64,000 bases of DNA from Bog-756 sp963835465 (GTDB lineage Bacteria > Actinomycetota > Acidimicrobiia > Acidimicrobiales > RAAP-2), in the NCBI GenBank assembly GCA_963835465.1, contig CAWIFR010000001.1, positions 483,171 through 547,170 of the forward strand. Reading direction: 5' to 3'. The position numbers and the translations under genes are program-made. Of this stretch, positions 29,666 to 38,670 are shown in pieces (within the stretch, counting starts at the first letter, position 1; the number at the start of each line of letters is the position of its first letter). A model generated the notes under the pieces. That model searched no databases and was not told where the DNA came from. It saw only the letters and a program-made list of their open reading frames with translations.

Positions 29666-29959
29666 TACTTGACCACCTTGGCCAGGACGTCGCGGCTCGA
29701 GAGGATCAGCAGGTCCTCGCCGTCCGACGGTGATCTCGGTGCCGCCGTACTTGGAGTAGACGACGGTGTCGCCCACGGCGATGTCGAGGGGGATGAGCTC
29801 GCCGCTGGACTCGGCGCGGCGGCCGGGGCCGACGGCAAGGACTTCGCCCTGCTGGGGCTTCTCTTTGGCGGTGTCGGGGATGACCAGGCCGGAGGCGGTG
29901 GTCTCCTCGGATTCGCCGGGGCGGACGACGATGCGGTCGTCAAGGGGATGCAGACTCAT
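29665..29959 (-). CDS. groS: 10-kDa co-chaperonin GroES (frameshifted)
   Basis: About 97 residues. The heptameric lid of GroEL. Starts MSLHPLDDRIVVRPGESEE, then TASGLVIPDTAKEKPQQGEV (the mobile loop region) and VVYSKYGGTEIT. The last strand DLLILSSRDVLAKVVK is reached only after removing one extra base near 29724. First gene of the operon, 25 bases downstream of a CIRCE element. Confidence 0.95.
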
Positions 29960-29984
29960 CGGTTCGGGCCTCCTGTGGCACGCG

Positions 29985-30011
29985 TTAGCAGTCGAGGGTT
30001 GAGAGTGCTAA
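29985..30011. promoter_or_regulatory. CIRCE operator (HrcA binding site)
   Basis: An inverted repeat TTAGCAGTC - 9 bases - GAGTGCTAA. It differs from the consensus TTAGCACTC-N9-GAGTGCTAA by one base in the left arm. It lies between the promoter and the groES start, the usual place for heat-shock repression by HrcA. The hrcA gene is not in the window. Confidence 0.93.
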
Positions 30012-30039
30012 TGGTAGCGACCTGCCCGGGGCTTGGCAA
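30011..30039 (-). promoter_or_regulatory. groES-groEL promoter
   Basis: On the minus strand, -35 TTGCCA (30034-30039) and -10 TACCAT (30011-30016) are spaced by 17 bases. The -10 box touches the CIRCE element, so bound HrcA would cover the transcription start. Confidence 0.65.
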
Positions 30040-30106
30040 CCGCGACCCGCCGAGTGCCAGGACCCGGACCGGCGCCCCACCGGAGCACCGGTCCGGCCAG
30101 CCCCGG

Positions 30107-31117
30107 TCAGCGCCGTCGGCCAGCCGCAGGTTGGGGTCGGCGCCCAGGCTGAGCGGGCTCGCGTCGCCCGTGGTGGAGGCGCCACCACCCGGCCGCCGCC
30201 ACCATGGCGGCGTTGTCCGTGCACAGGGCCCGGCTGGGGAGGAAGGCCCCGATCCCGTCCTCCCGCACGCCTCCTCGATCCGCCGTGCGCAGCAGGGAGT
30301 TGGCCGCCACGCCGCCGGCCAGGCAAGGCCGCGGGCGCCCCACGTCGGCTGCGGCCGGCCGGGCCCGGGTCACCAGCACGTCGACCACCGCCTGCGCGGA
30401 ACGAGGCGGCGACGTCGGCGGTCGAGCGTCGGGGTGCTTGCGGACCGTGTTGACCACCGAGGTCTTCAGCCCGCTGAAGGAGAAGTCGTAGCCGCTACCC
30501 GGATAGGAGCGGGGGAAGGCGAAGGCGTGCGGGATCGCCCTCCTCGGCGACCCGGTCGATGGCCGGGCCGCCCGGGATAGCCGAGGCCGAGGTAGCGGGC
30601 CACCTTGTCGAAGGCCTCGCCGGCGGCGTCGTCGATGGTCCCGCCGAGCATCCGGTAGCGGCCCGGCTCGGTCACCTCGACCAGCAGCGTGTGCCCGCCC
30701 GAGACCAGCAGGACCACGAGTGGCCAGCCGAGGTCGGGCTGTTCGAGCAGCGACGCGAACAGGTGGGCCTCGAGGTGGTTGACCCCGATGAGCGGCACGT
30801 CCCAGGCCAGCGAGAGCGCCTTGGCCTCGGCCACGCCCGACCAGTAGCGACCCGATCAGACCCGGACCGCAGGTGACCGCCACCGCGTCGATGCCGGTCC
30901 CCGTGGGGTCGCTGCCCGCGTCGGTCCAGCGCGTCGGCCAGGACCGGGGTGAGCAGCTCGAGATGGGCCCGACCGGCGAGCTCGGGGACCACCCCGCCGT
31001 ACGCGGCGTGCAGGTCGACCTGGCTCCAGACCACCGAGGAGACGACCACCGTCCGCCGTCGACGACCGAGGCGGCGGTCTCGTCGCAGGAGGTCTCGATC
31101 CCGAGGACCCGGGTCAC
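30107..31117 (-). CDS. tsaD: tRNA t6A37 threonylcarbamoyltransferase TsaD (frameshifted)
   Basis: About 340 residues of the Kae1/Qri7 family, which moves the threonylcarbamoyl group onto A37 of ANN-decoding tRNAs. Seen: RVLGIETSCDETAASVVDGG at the N-terminus, GVNHLEAHLFASLLEQ (metal-binding His pair), VSGGHTLLVEV, MLGGTIDDAAGEAFDKVARYLGLGYPG and FSFSGLKTSVVN. Several indels. The GTG 31117 overlaps the rimI stop (GTGA). The C-terminus is uncertain because a further indel near 30170 may move the true stop to the right or left. Confidence 0.92.
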   Translation of the reverse strand: MTRVLGIETSCDETAASVVDGGRWSSPRWSGARSTCTPRTAGWSPSSPVGPISSCSPRSWPTRWTDAGSDPTGTGIDAVAVTCGPGLIGSLLVGRGRGQGALAGLGRAAHRGQPPRGPPVRVAARTARPRLATRGPAGLGRAHAAGRGDRAGPLPDARRDHRRRRRRGLRQGGPLPRPRLSRAARPSTGSPRRAIPHAFAFPRSYPGSGYDFSFSGLKTSVVNTVRKHPDARPPTSPPRSAQAVVDVLVTRARPAAADVGRPRPCLAGGVAANSLLRTADRGGVREDGIGAFLPSRALCTDNAAMVAAAGWWRLHHGRREPAQPGRRPQPAAGRRR

Positions 31118-31758
31118 GCCGGGGATCGGCCCTGCCAGCGACCTAGTCCGGACGTCCGCAAGCAGCGTCGGCAGGGCCGACTCCGGAGCCATTCCGCGGC
31201 GCAGTGCCGGCATGGCCGCCCTCGAGCCGGCCGCCGGTCGGCGTACTCCTCGGAGTCGATGTCCCGCACCCACATCACCAGGGCGTCCGTCCCCGGTCTC
31301 CGGGTAGTAGTTCCTGCGCATGCCCGACCGGGGCCATGCCGAACCGGCGGTACAGGGCGATGGCCGGCTCGTTGCCCACCCGCACCTCGAGGGTCAGGTG
31401 ACGGGCGCCGTGGGCCGAGCGCGGTGCGGACCAGGTCGGCCAGGAACGACCGCGCCGAGGACCCGTCCCTGCCAGGTCGGGTCGACGGCGATGTTGTTCA
31501 CGTGGCCTCGTCGTCGATGAACATCTGGCCGGCGAAGCCCACGATGGTCCGCCCCACCCATGCGGCCCGGTAGGCACGGGACGTACGCTGCGCGAGCTCC
31601 TCCACGAAGAGGCGGTGCGACCAGGGCTCGGGGAAGACCGACTGCTCGATCCGGAGCACGCCCCCGAGATCCTTGGTGCGCATCGGGGCGAGGACGATCT
31701 CCACCGGCTCCGGCGAGCTCGCCGCGGTGTCGGCGGGGCCGAGCCTATCGCGGCTCAC
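31114..31758 (-). CDS. rimI: N-acetyltransferase RimI, ribosomal S18-alanine type (frameshifted)
   Basis: A GNAT acetyltransferase, usually about 150 residues. Seen: VLRIEQSVFPEPWSHRLFVEEL, WVGRTIVGFAGQMFIDDEA, the AVDPTWQGR acetyl-CoA loop, LTLEVRVGNEPAIALYRRFG and RRNYYPETGD leading to ALVMWVRDI. It sits between tsaB and tsaD, as in many bacteria, and may acetylate S18 or proteins of this operon. GTG 31758 overlaps the tsaB stop. Extra bases near 31289 and elsewhere break it; the C-terminus is unreliable. Confidence 0.85.
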
Positions 31759-32533
31759 GGCGCGTCCCCGCCGCCCGCCGCCGGGCGGGGGGCCCGCTGC
31801 TCCCAGTTGATCCGGGCATCGGCTGGCCGCCGGTAGTCGGGGACCAGTTCGCGGCGGGCGACCGGACGCTCGCCCCGGGCCAGACGGCCGAGGGCCAGGT
31901 GGGCGAGGGTCAGGGGCGGCGGGGCCGACAGTCGCTGGCCCCGTCCAGGTCGAGTCGGGCGTGGACGGCGAGTTGCGGGCGGTAGCGGAGGGCACCGTCG
32001 CCCACCACGGGATCCGCCCCCCGGCCCCGGCCAGCTCGACCAACCAGGACTCCAGGACCTCGGGGCTCATCGGGACCGGATCGGTCGTCCCGCACATCGG
32101 CCGGGTCGGCCGCGGCGCGGTCGGTCACCCCGAAGCGGTATGCGGCGGCGAAGACTTCGCCGCGCCGGGCGTCCACCGCCGAGACCACCGTGCCTGGCCC
32201 GGCCGCCGCCCCGATGCGGTCCCGGGCGGCGGCGGCCAGCATGTCGAGACTGCTGACCCCGACCAGGTCCGATCCCAGCGCCTGGCCCAGGGCCTTGGCC
32301 GTGGCCACTCCGACCCGCAATCCGGTGAACAGGCCGGGGCCGACATCCACGGCGATCACGTCGAGGTCCCGCACCGTGCACCCCGACACCGCGCAGACCT
32401 CCTCGATGGAGGGGGCGAGCAGCTCGGCGTGCGCCCGCCCACCGACATGGACCCGCTCGGCCGAGGCCCCGTCGTCTCGGACCAGGGCCACGCCCACCAG
32501 GTCGGTGGCGGACTCGATGGCCAGGAGGGTCAC
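31755..32533 (-). CDS. tsaB: t6A synthesis subunit TsaB (frameshifted)
   Basis: About 255 residues, an ASKHA-fold partner of TsaD. Seen: LLAIESATDLVGVALV and IAVDVGPGLFTGLRVGVA (the GPGSFTGLR-type signature), TVVSAVDARRGEVFAAAYRF. The C-terminal half is divided by indels near 32090 and 32010. It starts at GTG 32533 and ends in a GTGA overlap with rimI. It has no catalytic role; it stabilises TsaD and binds TsaE. Confidence 0.9.
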
Positions 32534-32637
32534 GGATCCTCCCGCCACCGGGCGAGGGCAGTCGCACAGCGTGTCCCATCGTTCCGGCCACCGGGCCCCC
32601 GCCGGGCGGCAGGGTGATGACCGGCGGTCGTCGGTCG

Positions 32638-33047
32638 TCACGGCCCCAGCGCGACGTCGAGGGCGTCGGCCCCGAGCAGCGGCTCCGCGGCGTCGCCCCA
32701 CTCGACCAGGGCGACCGCCCCGTCCTCGACCAGCTCCCCAGCCCGAGGTCGACGATCTCGTGGAGGTGTCCAGCCGGTAGACGTCGGCATGCAGGAGCGT
32801 GCGCACCGGACCGTCACGGGTCCGATCGGATACTGGCGCACCAGGGTGAAGGTGGGGCTGGTGACCGGCTCGGTCATCCCGAGGCCGGCCCCGAAACCCT
32901 GGGCGAACGTCGTCTTGCCCGCGCCGAGGTCCCCGGCCAGGAGGAGGACGTCGCCGGGGATGCACCGACCGGCCACCGCGGCGCCCACCGCCCGGGTCTG
33001 GTCGGGGGAGTCGGTCGCGCAGGACGAGCGGCACTCGGCGCGGTCAC
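32638..33047 (-). CDS. tsaE: t6A synthesis ATPase TsaE (frameshifted)
   Basis: About 136 residues. P-loop ATPase that drives the TsaB-TsaD cycle. Seen: LLAGDLGAGKTTFAQGFGAGLG (Walker A), VTSPTFTLVRQYPIG, and LVEWGDAAEPLL. Frame breaks occur near the start and at about 32760. GTG 33047 was chosen because it overlaps the TGA that should end the uracil-DNA glycosylase gene (GTGA). About 100 bases separate it from tsaB. Confidence 0.88.
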
Positions 33048-33624
33048 GACGCGCCATCCGAGAAGCTGCTTGGCCCGGATGAGGTCGGCCCGCATCTCGG
33101 CCACCACCGCCCCGCCCGAGCGCAGGGCGGCAGCCGGGTGGTAGGTGGGCACCAGGTGCCGACCACCCATCGGGTAGGACTGGCCCCGCACCTTGGTGAT
33201 ACCGAGGTCGGTCTGGAGCAGCAGCTTGGTGGCGAAGTTCCCGAGGGTGACCACCACCGTCGGGTCGATGCAGCTCGAGCTGGGCTTCGAGGTAGGGCCG
33301 ACAGGCGGCGATCTCCTCGGCTCGGGGGTCGCGGTTGTCGGGGGGCCGGCACTTCACCACGTTGGCGATGTAGAACCGAGAACGGTCGATGCCCAGCTCC
33401 TCCAGGACCAGCTGGTCGAGCAGCTTGCCCGAGCGGCCCACGAACGGCTCGCCCTGGAGGTCCTCGTCGTGCCCGGGCGCCTCGCCGACGAACATCAGGT
33501 CGGCGGTCGGGTCGCCGACTCCGAAGACCACCTGGGTCCGGCGGGCGGCCAGGGGGCACCGGGTGCAGCCGGCGGCCTCCGCGGCGAGTTCGGCCAGATC
33601 GGCTGCCGGGTGCCACCGCCGCAT
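33044..33624 (-). CDS. Uracil-DNA glycosylase, iron-sulfur family 4 (frameshifted)
   Basis: About 193 residues, removing uracil from DNA in base-excision repair. Seen: CTRCPLAARRTQVVFG (two of the four cluster cysteines), FVGEAPGHDEDLQGEPF (motif with active-site Glu-Ala-Pro-Gly), YIANVVKCRPPDNRDP (third Cys), and LVPTYHPAAALR (His). Family 4 enzymes carry a 4Fe-4S cluster. One indel near 33270. Starts at ATG 33624, 37 bases after the likely alr stop. Confidence 0.9.
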
Positions 33625-33660
33625 GGTACCGCCCGGTCGGGCGGCGATCGCGGAGGTGGG

Positions 33661-34837
33661 TCAGGCGTCGGGCCGCTCGCCGGGAGCAGACGGGGGACCC
33701 GGGGGCCGATGTCACAGAGCACCTCGTAGCTGATGGTGCCGAGCAGGTCGGCCCACTCGCCCGCGGTGACCTCCTCGCCACCCTGGCGGCCGAGAGGACG
33801 ACCTCGTCGCCGACCGCCACCGTGGCCGAGCCGACAGGACCGCAGTCGACCACGATCTGGTCCATGGTCACCACCCCGGCGAGGGGACGGCGCACGCCGC
33901 CGATCAGGACCTCGCCCCCCTGGTCGAAGAGGCGCCGGGGCACGCCGTCGGCGTACCCGATGGGCACCGTGGCCACAGTGGCGTCGGTGGGCAACGGCCG
34001 CCGGCGACCGTAGGAGAGCCGTTCGCCGGCCCCGAGATCGCGCACGTAGGTCACCCGGCTCCGAAGCGAGAGCACCGGCCTGAGGCGGCGTCCGCCGGTG
34101 GCCGCCTCCAGGGCCGAGGCGAGGGCGGAGGTGGGCGTCAGGCCGTAGACGGCCAGCCCACAACGGACCAGGTCGTGGCGGGACTCGGCCGACCCGATGG
34201 TGCCGGCCGAGTTGGCCACGTGGGTCATGGGCGGCGGGTGGCCGGCGACGGAGAGGGTGGCCACGGCGGCGTCGAACCGTTCGAGCTGGAGGGCGGTGAA
34301 GGCCCGGTCGTCGGGATCGTCGCCGTCGGCCACGGCCAGGTGGGTCCAGAGGGCCCCCAGCCCGAGGTGGGGGTCGGCGCCGATGGCCCCGGCCAGGGCC
34401 AGGGCCTCATCAGGGTGGGCGCCCACCCGGTGCATCCCGGTGTCCACCTTCAGGTGCACCGACACCGGGGGCAGCCCGTAGTCGGCGACCGCCCGGCTGA
34501 GGGCGGCGATCCCGCCCGCGGTGTAGACCGTCGGGACCAGGCGACGGGCCACCGCCTCGGCCATGCCCTCCACCGGGGGCTCGGACAGCAGGAGGATGGG
34601 CGCCTCGATCCCGGCCTCCCGCAGCGTCACCCCCTCTTCGACGAGGGCCACGGCCAACCAGGTCGCCCCACCCTCGAGGGCGGCCCTGGCCACTGGCAGG
34701 TCACCGTGCCCGTAGGCGTCGGCCTTGACCACGGCGCAGAGCGCAGCCGGGGCTACCAGGTCGGCCAGGATCCCGGCGTTGTGCCGCACGGCGTCGAGGT
34801 CGATGTCGGCCCAGGCCGGCCGCCACCGCTCAGCCAC
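33661..34837 (-). CDS. alr: Alanine racemase (3' end frameshifted)
   Basis: About 391 residues; makes D-alanine for peptidoglycan. The PLP lysine lies in CAVVKADAYGHG. HLKVDTGMHRVG, HVANSAGT, the catalytic tyrosine of RLSYGRRRP, VPIGYADGVPRR and TMDQIVVDCG all match. A break near 33783 shifts the last 40 residues (GEWADLLGTISYEVLCDIGPRV). The final stop at 33661 is inferred. GTG 34837 overlaps the end of nnr by 8 bases. Confidence 0.93.
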
Positions 34838-36201
34838 GGTGGCCCCGGAGGTCGGCGAGCACCGCCGCCACCAAGTCGGGGAGGTCGCCGGCGACGGTGC
34901 CCTCGCCCAGGGCCCGTCCCCCGGCCCGGCCGTGCACATGGGCGGCCAGGGCCGCCGCCTCCAGGGGCTCGATCCCCCGGGCCACGAGGGCGCCGATGAC
35001 CCCGGACAGGACATCGCCGGTACCCGCCGTGGCCAACGCGGTGGTGCCGGCCCGGGCCAGACGGACCCGGCCGTCGGGGTGGGCCACCGCGGTGGTGGGC
35101 CCCTTCAGCAGGGCCACCGCACCGGACGCCGAGGCCAAGGCGCGCGAGGCGGCCACCCGGTCAGGTCCGGGGTCGGCGCCGGTCAGTCGGGCGTACTCGC
35201 CGTCGTGGGGGGTGAGGACGACCCGCGAGCGGGCCTGGAGGGAACCGTCCTCACCCACCTTCCCGAGGGCGTACAGGCCGTCAGCGTCGACCACCACCGG
35301 CACCGGGGAGTCGGCCACCAGCCGGGCCACGTCGTCGGCCACGCCGGCGCTGCGCCCGAGACCGGGTCCGACCACGACCGCCGAGCACCGGGACGCGGCC
35401 TCGAGGGCGTCGGCGGCCCATCCTTCGCCGGGGAGGGAGACGCTGACCGCCTCGGTGGCCGGCGAGTCGGCCAGGTCCAGACCCGGCACCCCGAGGCGGA
35501 CCATGCCGGCCCCGGCCCGGTAGGCGGCGCGGGCACAGAGGCCGGCGGCCCCGGTCATGCCCGGCGACCCGGCCACCACCAGCACGGCGGCCGACCACTT
35601 GTTCCCCAGACGTCGCCCGGGGGGGCACGAGGGAGGCCACATCTCGATCCTCGACCACGGCGATCGACGGGTGGCCGGTGGGCAGGCCGATGTCGGCCAC
35701 CGAGACGGTGCCGGCCAGTTGCGCGCCGTCCCCCTGGAGCAGTCCGGGCTTCAGAGCCACGAAGGTCACCGTGCGGACGGCGGCGGACGGCGACCCCGAT
35801 GCCTCACCGGTGTCGCCGGCGACCCCCGAGGGGATGTCGACGGCCAGCACCGGGGTCCCGGCGGGGACCGGCGGGAATCGGAACTCCCCCCGGAAGCCGG
35901 TGCCGAAGGCGGCGTCGACCACCAGGTCGGCCGGCCCGATGGTGGCCCCGGACCCCGCCTCCACGACGGTGACCCGTGCCCCCCGACGGCGGAGGAGGTC
36001 GGCGGCCACCCGTCCGTCGGCGCCGTTGTTCCCCGGCCCGGCCACCACCACCACCCGGCGCCCGTAGGCCCCGCCCATCAGGTCCAGGGCGGCCAGGGCC
36101 ACGGCCAGGCCGGCCCGTCCGACCAGCACCTCCAGCGGGGTGGCCCCCTGGGCCGCCTGATCGACGGCGTTCATCTCGGTGACGGTCAGGACCGGAAGCA
36201 T
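34830..36201 (-). CDS. nnr: Bifunctional NAD(P)H-hydrate epimerase / ADP-dependent dehydratase (one frameshift)
   Basis: About 456 residues. Repairs hydrated NAD(P)H. N-terminal epimerase domain (about 1-205): MLPVLTVTEMNAVDQ, VVVAGPGNNGADGRVAADLL, VDAAFGTGFRG and VDIPSGVAGDTG. C-terminal dehydratase domain: VLVVAGSPGMTGAAGL, VVGPGLGRS, VVLTPHDGEYARLTG and the ATAGTGDVLSGVIGAL ATP-binding motif. One extra G in a 7-G run near 35620 separates the domains. The ATG 36201 lies 10 bases after acpS. Confidence 0.94.
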
Positions 36202-36211
36202 GCCCTCGACG

Positions 36212-36718
36212 CTACGGCGTCGGTGGCCGGTCGGGGAACCGCCCGGCGTCCGAGCCCGGACCCCCCTCGGCCACCACCAGGGCCAGGGCCACCCGGTCGG
36301 TGTGGGACAGGGCGAGGTGCCAGCGGGTCACGCCCGCCCGACGGGCCAGGGCCTCGGCCGCCCCCGACAGGACCAGGGCAGGGGCGTCGAGGCCGACACG
36401 GACCACCTCCACGTCATGGAAGGGGTAGGCCCACAGCCCCACCCCGAGCGCCTTCATGACCGCCTCCTTGGCGGCGAACCGGGTGGACAGGCGGGGCACC
36501 GGGTCCGGGGCGGACCGCGCGTAGGCCAGCTCACCGGGGGTGAAGAGGCGGCCGGCCACCGAGGCCCGGCGTCCCAGCACGCGGGCGAACCGTTCCAGGT
36601 CCACGGCATCGATCCCGACACCCACCACGCCGGGGAGCGGTCGGTCCCCCTCGAGCATCCCGAGGGCCAGGCCCTGGCCCAGCTCGGTCACCGGACCGGC
36701 CCCGTCCCGTCGGGTCAC
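36212..36718 (-). CDS. acpS: Holo-[acyl-carrier-protein] synthase
   Basis: Up to 168 residues. Transfers phosphopantetheine from CoA to ACP. Signatures VGVGIDAVDLERFARVL (Mg-binding Asp) and TRFAAKEAVMKALG (Mg-binding Glu) are both present, with WHLALSHTDRVALALVVAE at the end. GTG 36718 overlaps the glmS stop (GTGA). The core family starts about 34 residues in, near MLEGDRPLPG, so translation may start there instead. Confidence 0.93.
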   Translation of the reverse strand: MTRRDGAGPVTELGQGLALGMLEGDRPLPGVVGVGIDAVDLERFARVLGRRASVAGRLFTPGELAYARSAPDPVPRLSTRFAAKEAVMKALGVGLWAYPFHDVEVVRVGLDAPALVLSGAAEALARRAGVTRWHLALSHTDRVALALVVAEGGPGSDAGRFPDRPPTP

Positions 36719-38595
36719 TCGACGGTGACCACCTTGGCCAGGTTGCGGGGTCGGTCGACGTCGAGGCCGTGCAGGCGGGCCAGGTGGTAGGCGAACATCT
36801 GCATGGGCACCACGTCGATGATGGGGGCGAACAGGTACTCGGTCTGGGGAACCCACAACACGGCGTCGGCCTGGCGGGCCGTCTCCTCGTCGCCGTCGTT
36901 GGCCACCAGCACCACCGTGGCACCTCGGCTCTTGACCTCGGTGACGTTGCTCATCATCTTCTCCCAGATCGGGGTGCGCGTGGCCACGGCGATGACCACC
37001 GTCCCCGGCTCGACCAGGGCGATGGGCCCGTGCTTCAGCTCACCGGCCGGGAACCCCTCGGCCCGGAGGTAGGAGAGCTCCTTCAGCTTCAGGGCCCCTT
37101 CCAGGGCCACCGGGTAGCCCACCTGTCGGCCGAGGAACATGAACGACGGCGAGTCGCGGTAGCGGGAGGCCACGGCCTCCACGTCGGCGTCACGCTCGAG
37201 GGCCTGGGCCACCTTGTCGGGCAGCACCCCCATGGCCTCGAACAGCGTCCGGGCATCGGCCGGCGACAGGGTCCCCCGGGCCTGGGCCAGGTAGAGGGCC
37301 AGGATGTCCAGGGCGGTGATCTGGGCCAGGTGGGTCTTCGTGGCGGCCACGCCGACCTCCGGGCCGGCCCGGGTGTAGAGGACGGCATCACTGCCCCTGG
37401 CCATCGACGAGTCGACCACGTTGCAGATGACCAGGACCTTGGCGCCCTGCCGCCGGGCCTCCTCCATGGCCAGTCGGGTGTCGGCCGTCTCGCCGGACTG
37501 GCTGACCCCGATGACCAGGGTGGTCGAGTCGAGCACCGGGTCCCGGTAGATGAACTCGCTGGCGATGTCGATCTCGACGGGGAGGCGCGCCCAGTGCTCG
37601 ATGGCGTACTTGGCCATCAGGCCGGCGTGGTAGCTGCTCCCGCAGGCCACGATGAAGATCTTGTTGACCCGGCGGAGCTCCTCATTGGTGATGTGGACCT
37701 CGTCGAGGGAGAGGGTGCCGTCGGGTAGGAGCCGGTCGAGCAGCGTGTCGGCCACCGCCTTGGGCTGCTCGTGCATCTCCTTGCTCATGTAGTCGTCGTA
37801 ACCGTCCTTCCGGGCGGCATCGAGGTCCCAACTCACGGTGATGGTCTGGGGCTGCACCTCGGCGCCGGTGGTGTCGGTCACCCGTAGCCAGCCCGGGCGC
37901 AACTCGGCCACCTGGTCGTCCTCCAGCACGAAGAAGTCACGGGTGAGGCCCAGGATGGCCGGGATGTCCGAGGCCAGGAAGGCGGCGTCGCCGTTCACCC
38001 CCATCAGGAGGGGCGAGACCCGTCGGGCGGCGACGATCAGTTCGGGCTCGGCGGCCCGTACCACGGCCAGCGAGAAGGCACCCCGCACCCGGACGAGGGC
38101 CGTCCGCACCGCTCCGGCCAGTCCGAGCTCGGGGTGGCCGGCGAGGGCCGCCTCGATCAGGTGGGCCAGGACCTCGGTGTCGGTCTCGGACTCCAACCGG
38201 TGCCCCGACGCCACCAGCTCGTCAGCCAGCTGGACGTGGTTCTCGATGATCCCGTTGTGGACCAGGGCCAATCCGGCCGAACAGTCCAGGTGGGGGTGGG
38301 CATTGCCCTCGGTCGGGCTGCCGTGGGTGGCCCACCGGGTGTGGCCGATGCCGGCCGACGAGCCACCGGGCGCCGCCTCGGCCCGCTTGGTCAGGTCGTC
38401 GAGCGACCGGGTGCCGTTGGCCGCCCGAGCCCGCCACAGGGCGTCGGAGGGAGTGGGCCCGACCAGGGCGATGCCGGCCGAGTCATAGCCGCGGTACTCG
38501 AGACGGCCGAGGCCCTCCAGGAGTACCTCCAAGACGTCGACCGGTTCCCCGCCCGTGCCGGCGCGGGCGCTGGTGATGCCGATGATGCCGCACAT
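36715..38595 (-). CDS. glmS: Glutamine-fructose-6-phosphate aminotransferase (isomerising)
   Basis: 626 residues, intact. Makes glucosamine-6-phosphate for cell-wall sugars. The N-terminal glutaminase has Cys-2 as nucleophile (MCGIIGIT), GRLEYRGYDSAGIA, GHTRWATHGSPTE and HNGIIENH. Two SIS domains follow: ACGSSYHAGLMAKYAIE, VIGVSQSGETADT, and the C-terminal RNLAKVVTVE. It lies downstream of glmM, the next enzyme in the same route, and upstream of acpS (4-base overlap). Confidence 0.98.
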   Translation of the reverse strand: MCGIIGITSARAGTGGEPVDVLEVLLEGLGRLEYRGYDSAGIALVGPTPSDALWRARAANGTRSLDDLTKRAEAAPGGSSAGIGHTRWATHGSPTEGNAHPHLDCSAGLALVHNGIIENHVQLADELVASGHRLESETDTEVLAHLIEAALAGHPELGLAGAVRTALVRVRGAFSLAVVRAAEPELIVAARRVSPLLMGVNGDAAFLASDIPAILGLTRDFFVLEDDQVAELRPGWLRVTDTTGAEVQPQTITVSWDLDAARKDGYDDYMSKEMHEQPKAVADTLLDRLLPDGTLSLDEVHITNEELRRVNKIFIVACGSSYHAGLMAKYAIEHWARLPVEIDIASEFIYRDPVLDSTTLVIGVSQSGETADTRLAMEEARRQGAKVLVICNVVDSSMARGSDAVLYTRAGPEVGVAATKTHLAQITALDILALYLAQARGTLSPADARTLFEAMGVLPDKVAQALERDADVEAVASRYRDSPSFMFLGRQVGYPVALEGALKLKELSYLRAEGFPAGELKHGPIALVEPGTVVIAVATRTPIWEKMMSNVTEVKSRGATVVLVANDGDEETARQADAVLWVPQTEYLFAPIIDVVPMQMFAYHLARLHGLDVDRPRNLAKVVTVE

Positions 38596-38670
38596 GGCTA
38601 CCGAGGCTAGTGGCCGGGAGGCCCGGCTGAGGGGCGTTCCGGGCGCCGGGGCCCGGACAGCGCCGGCACG

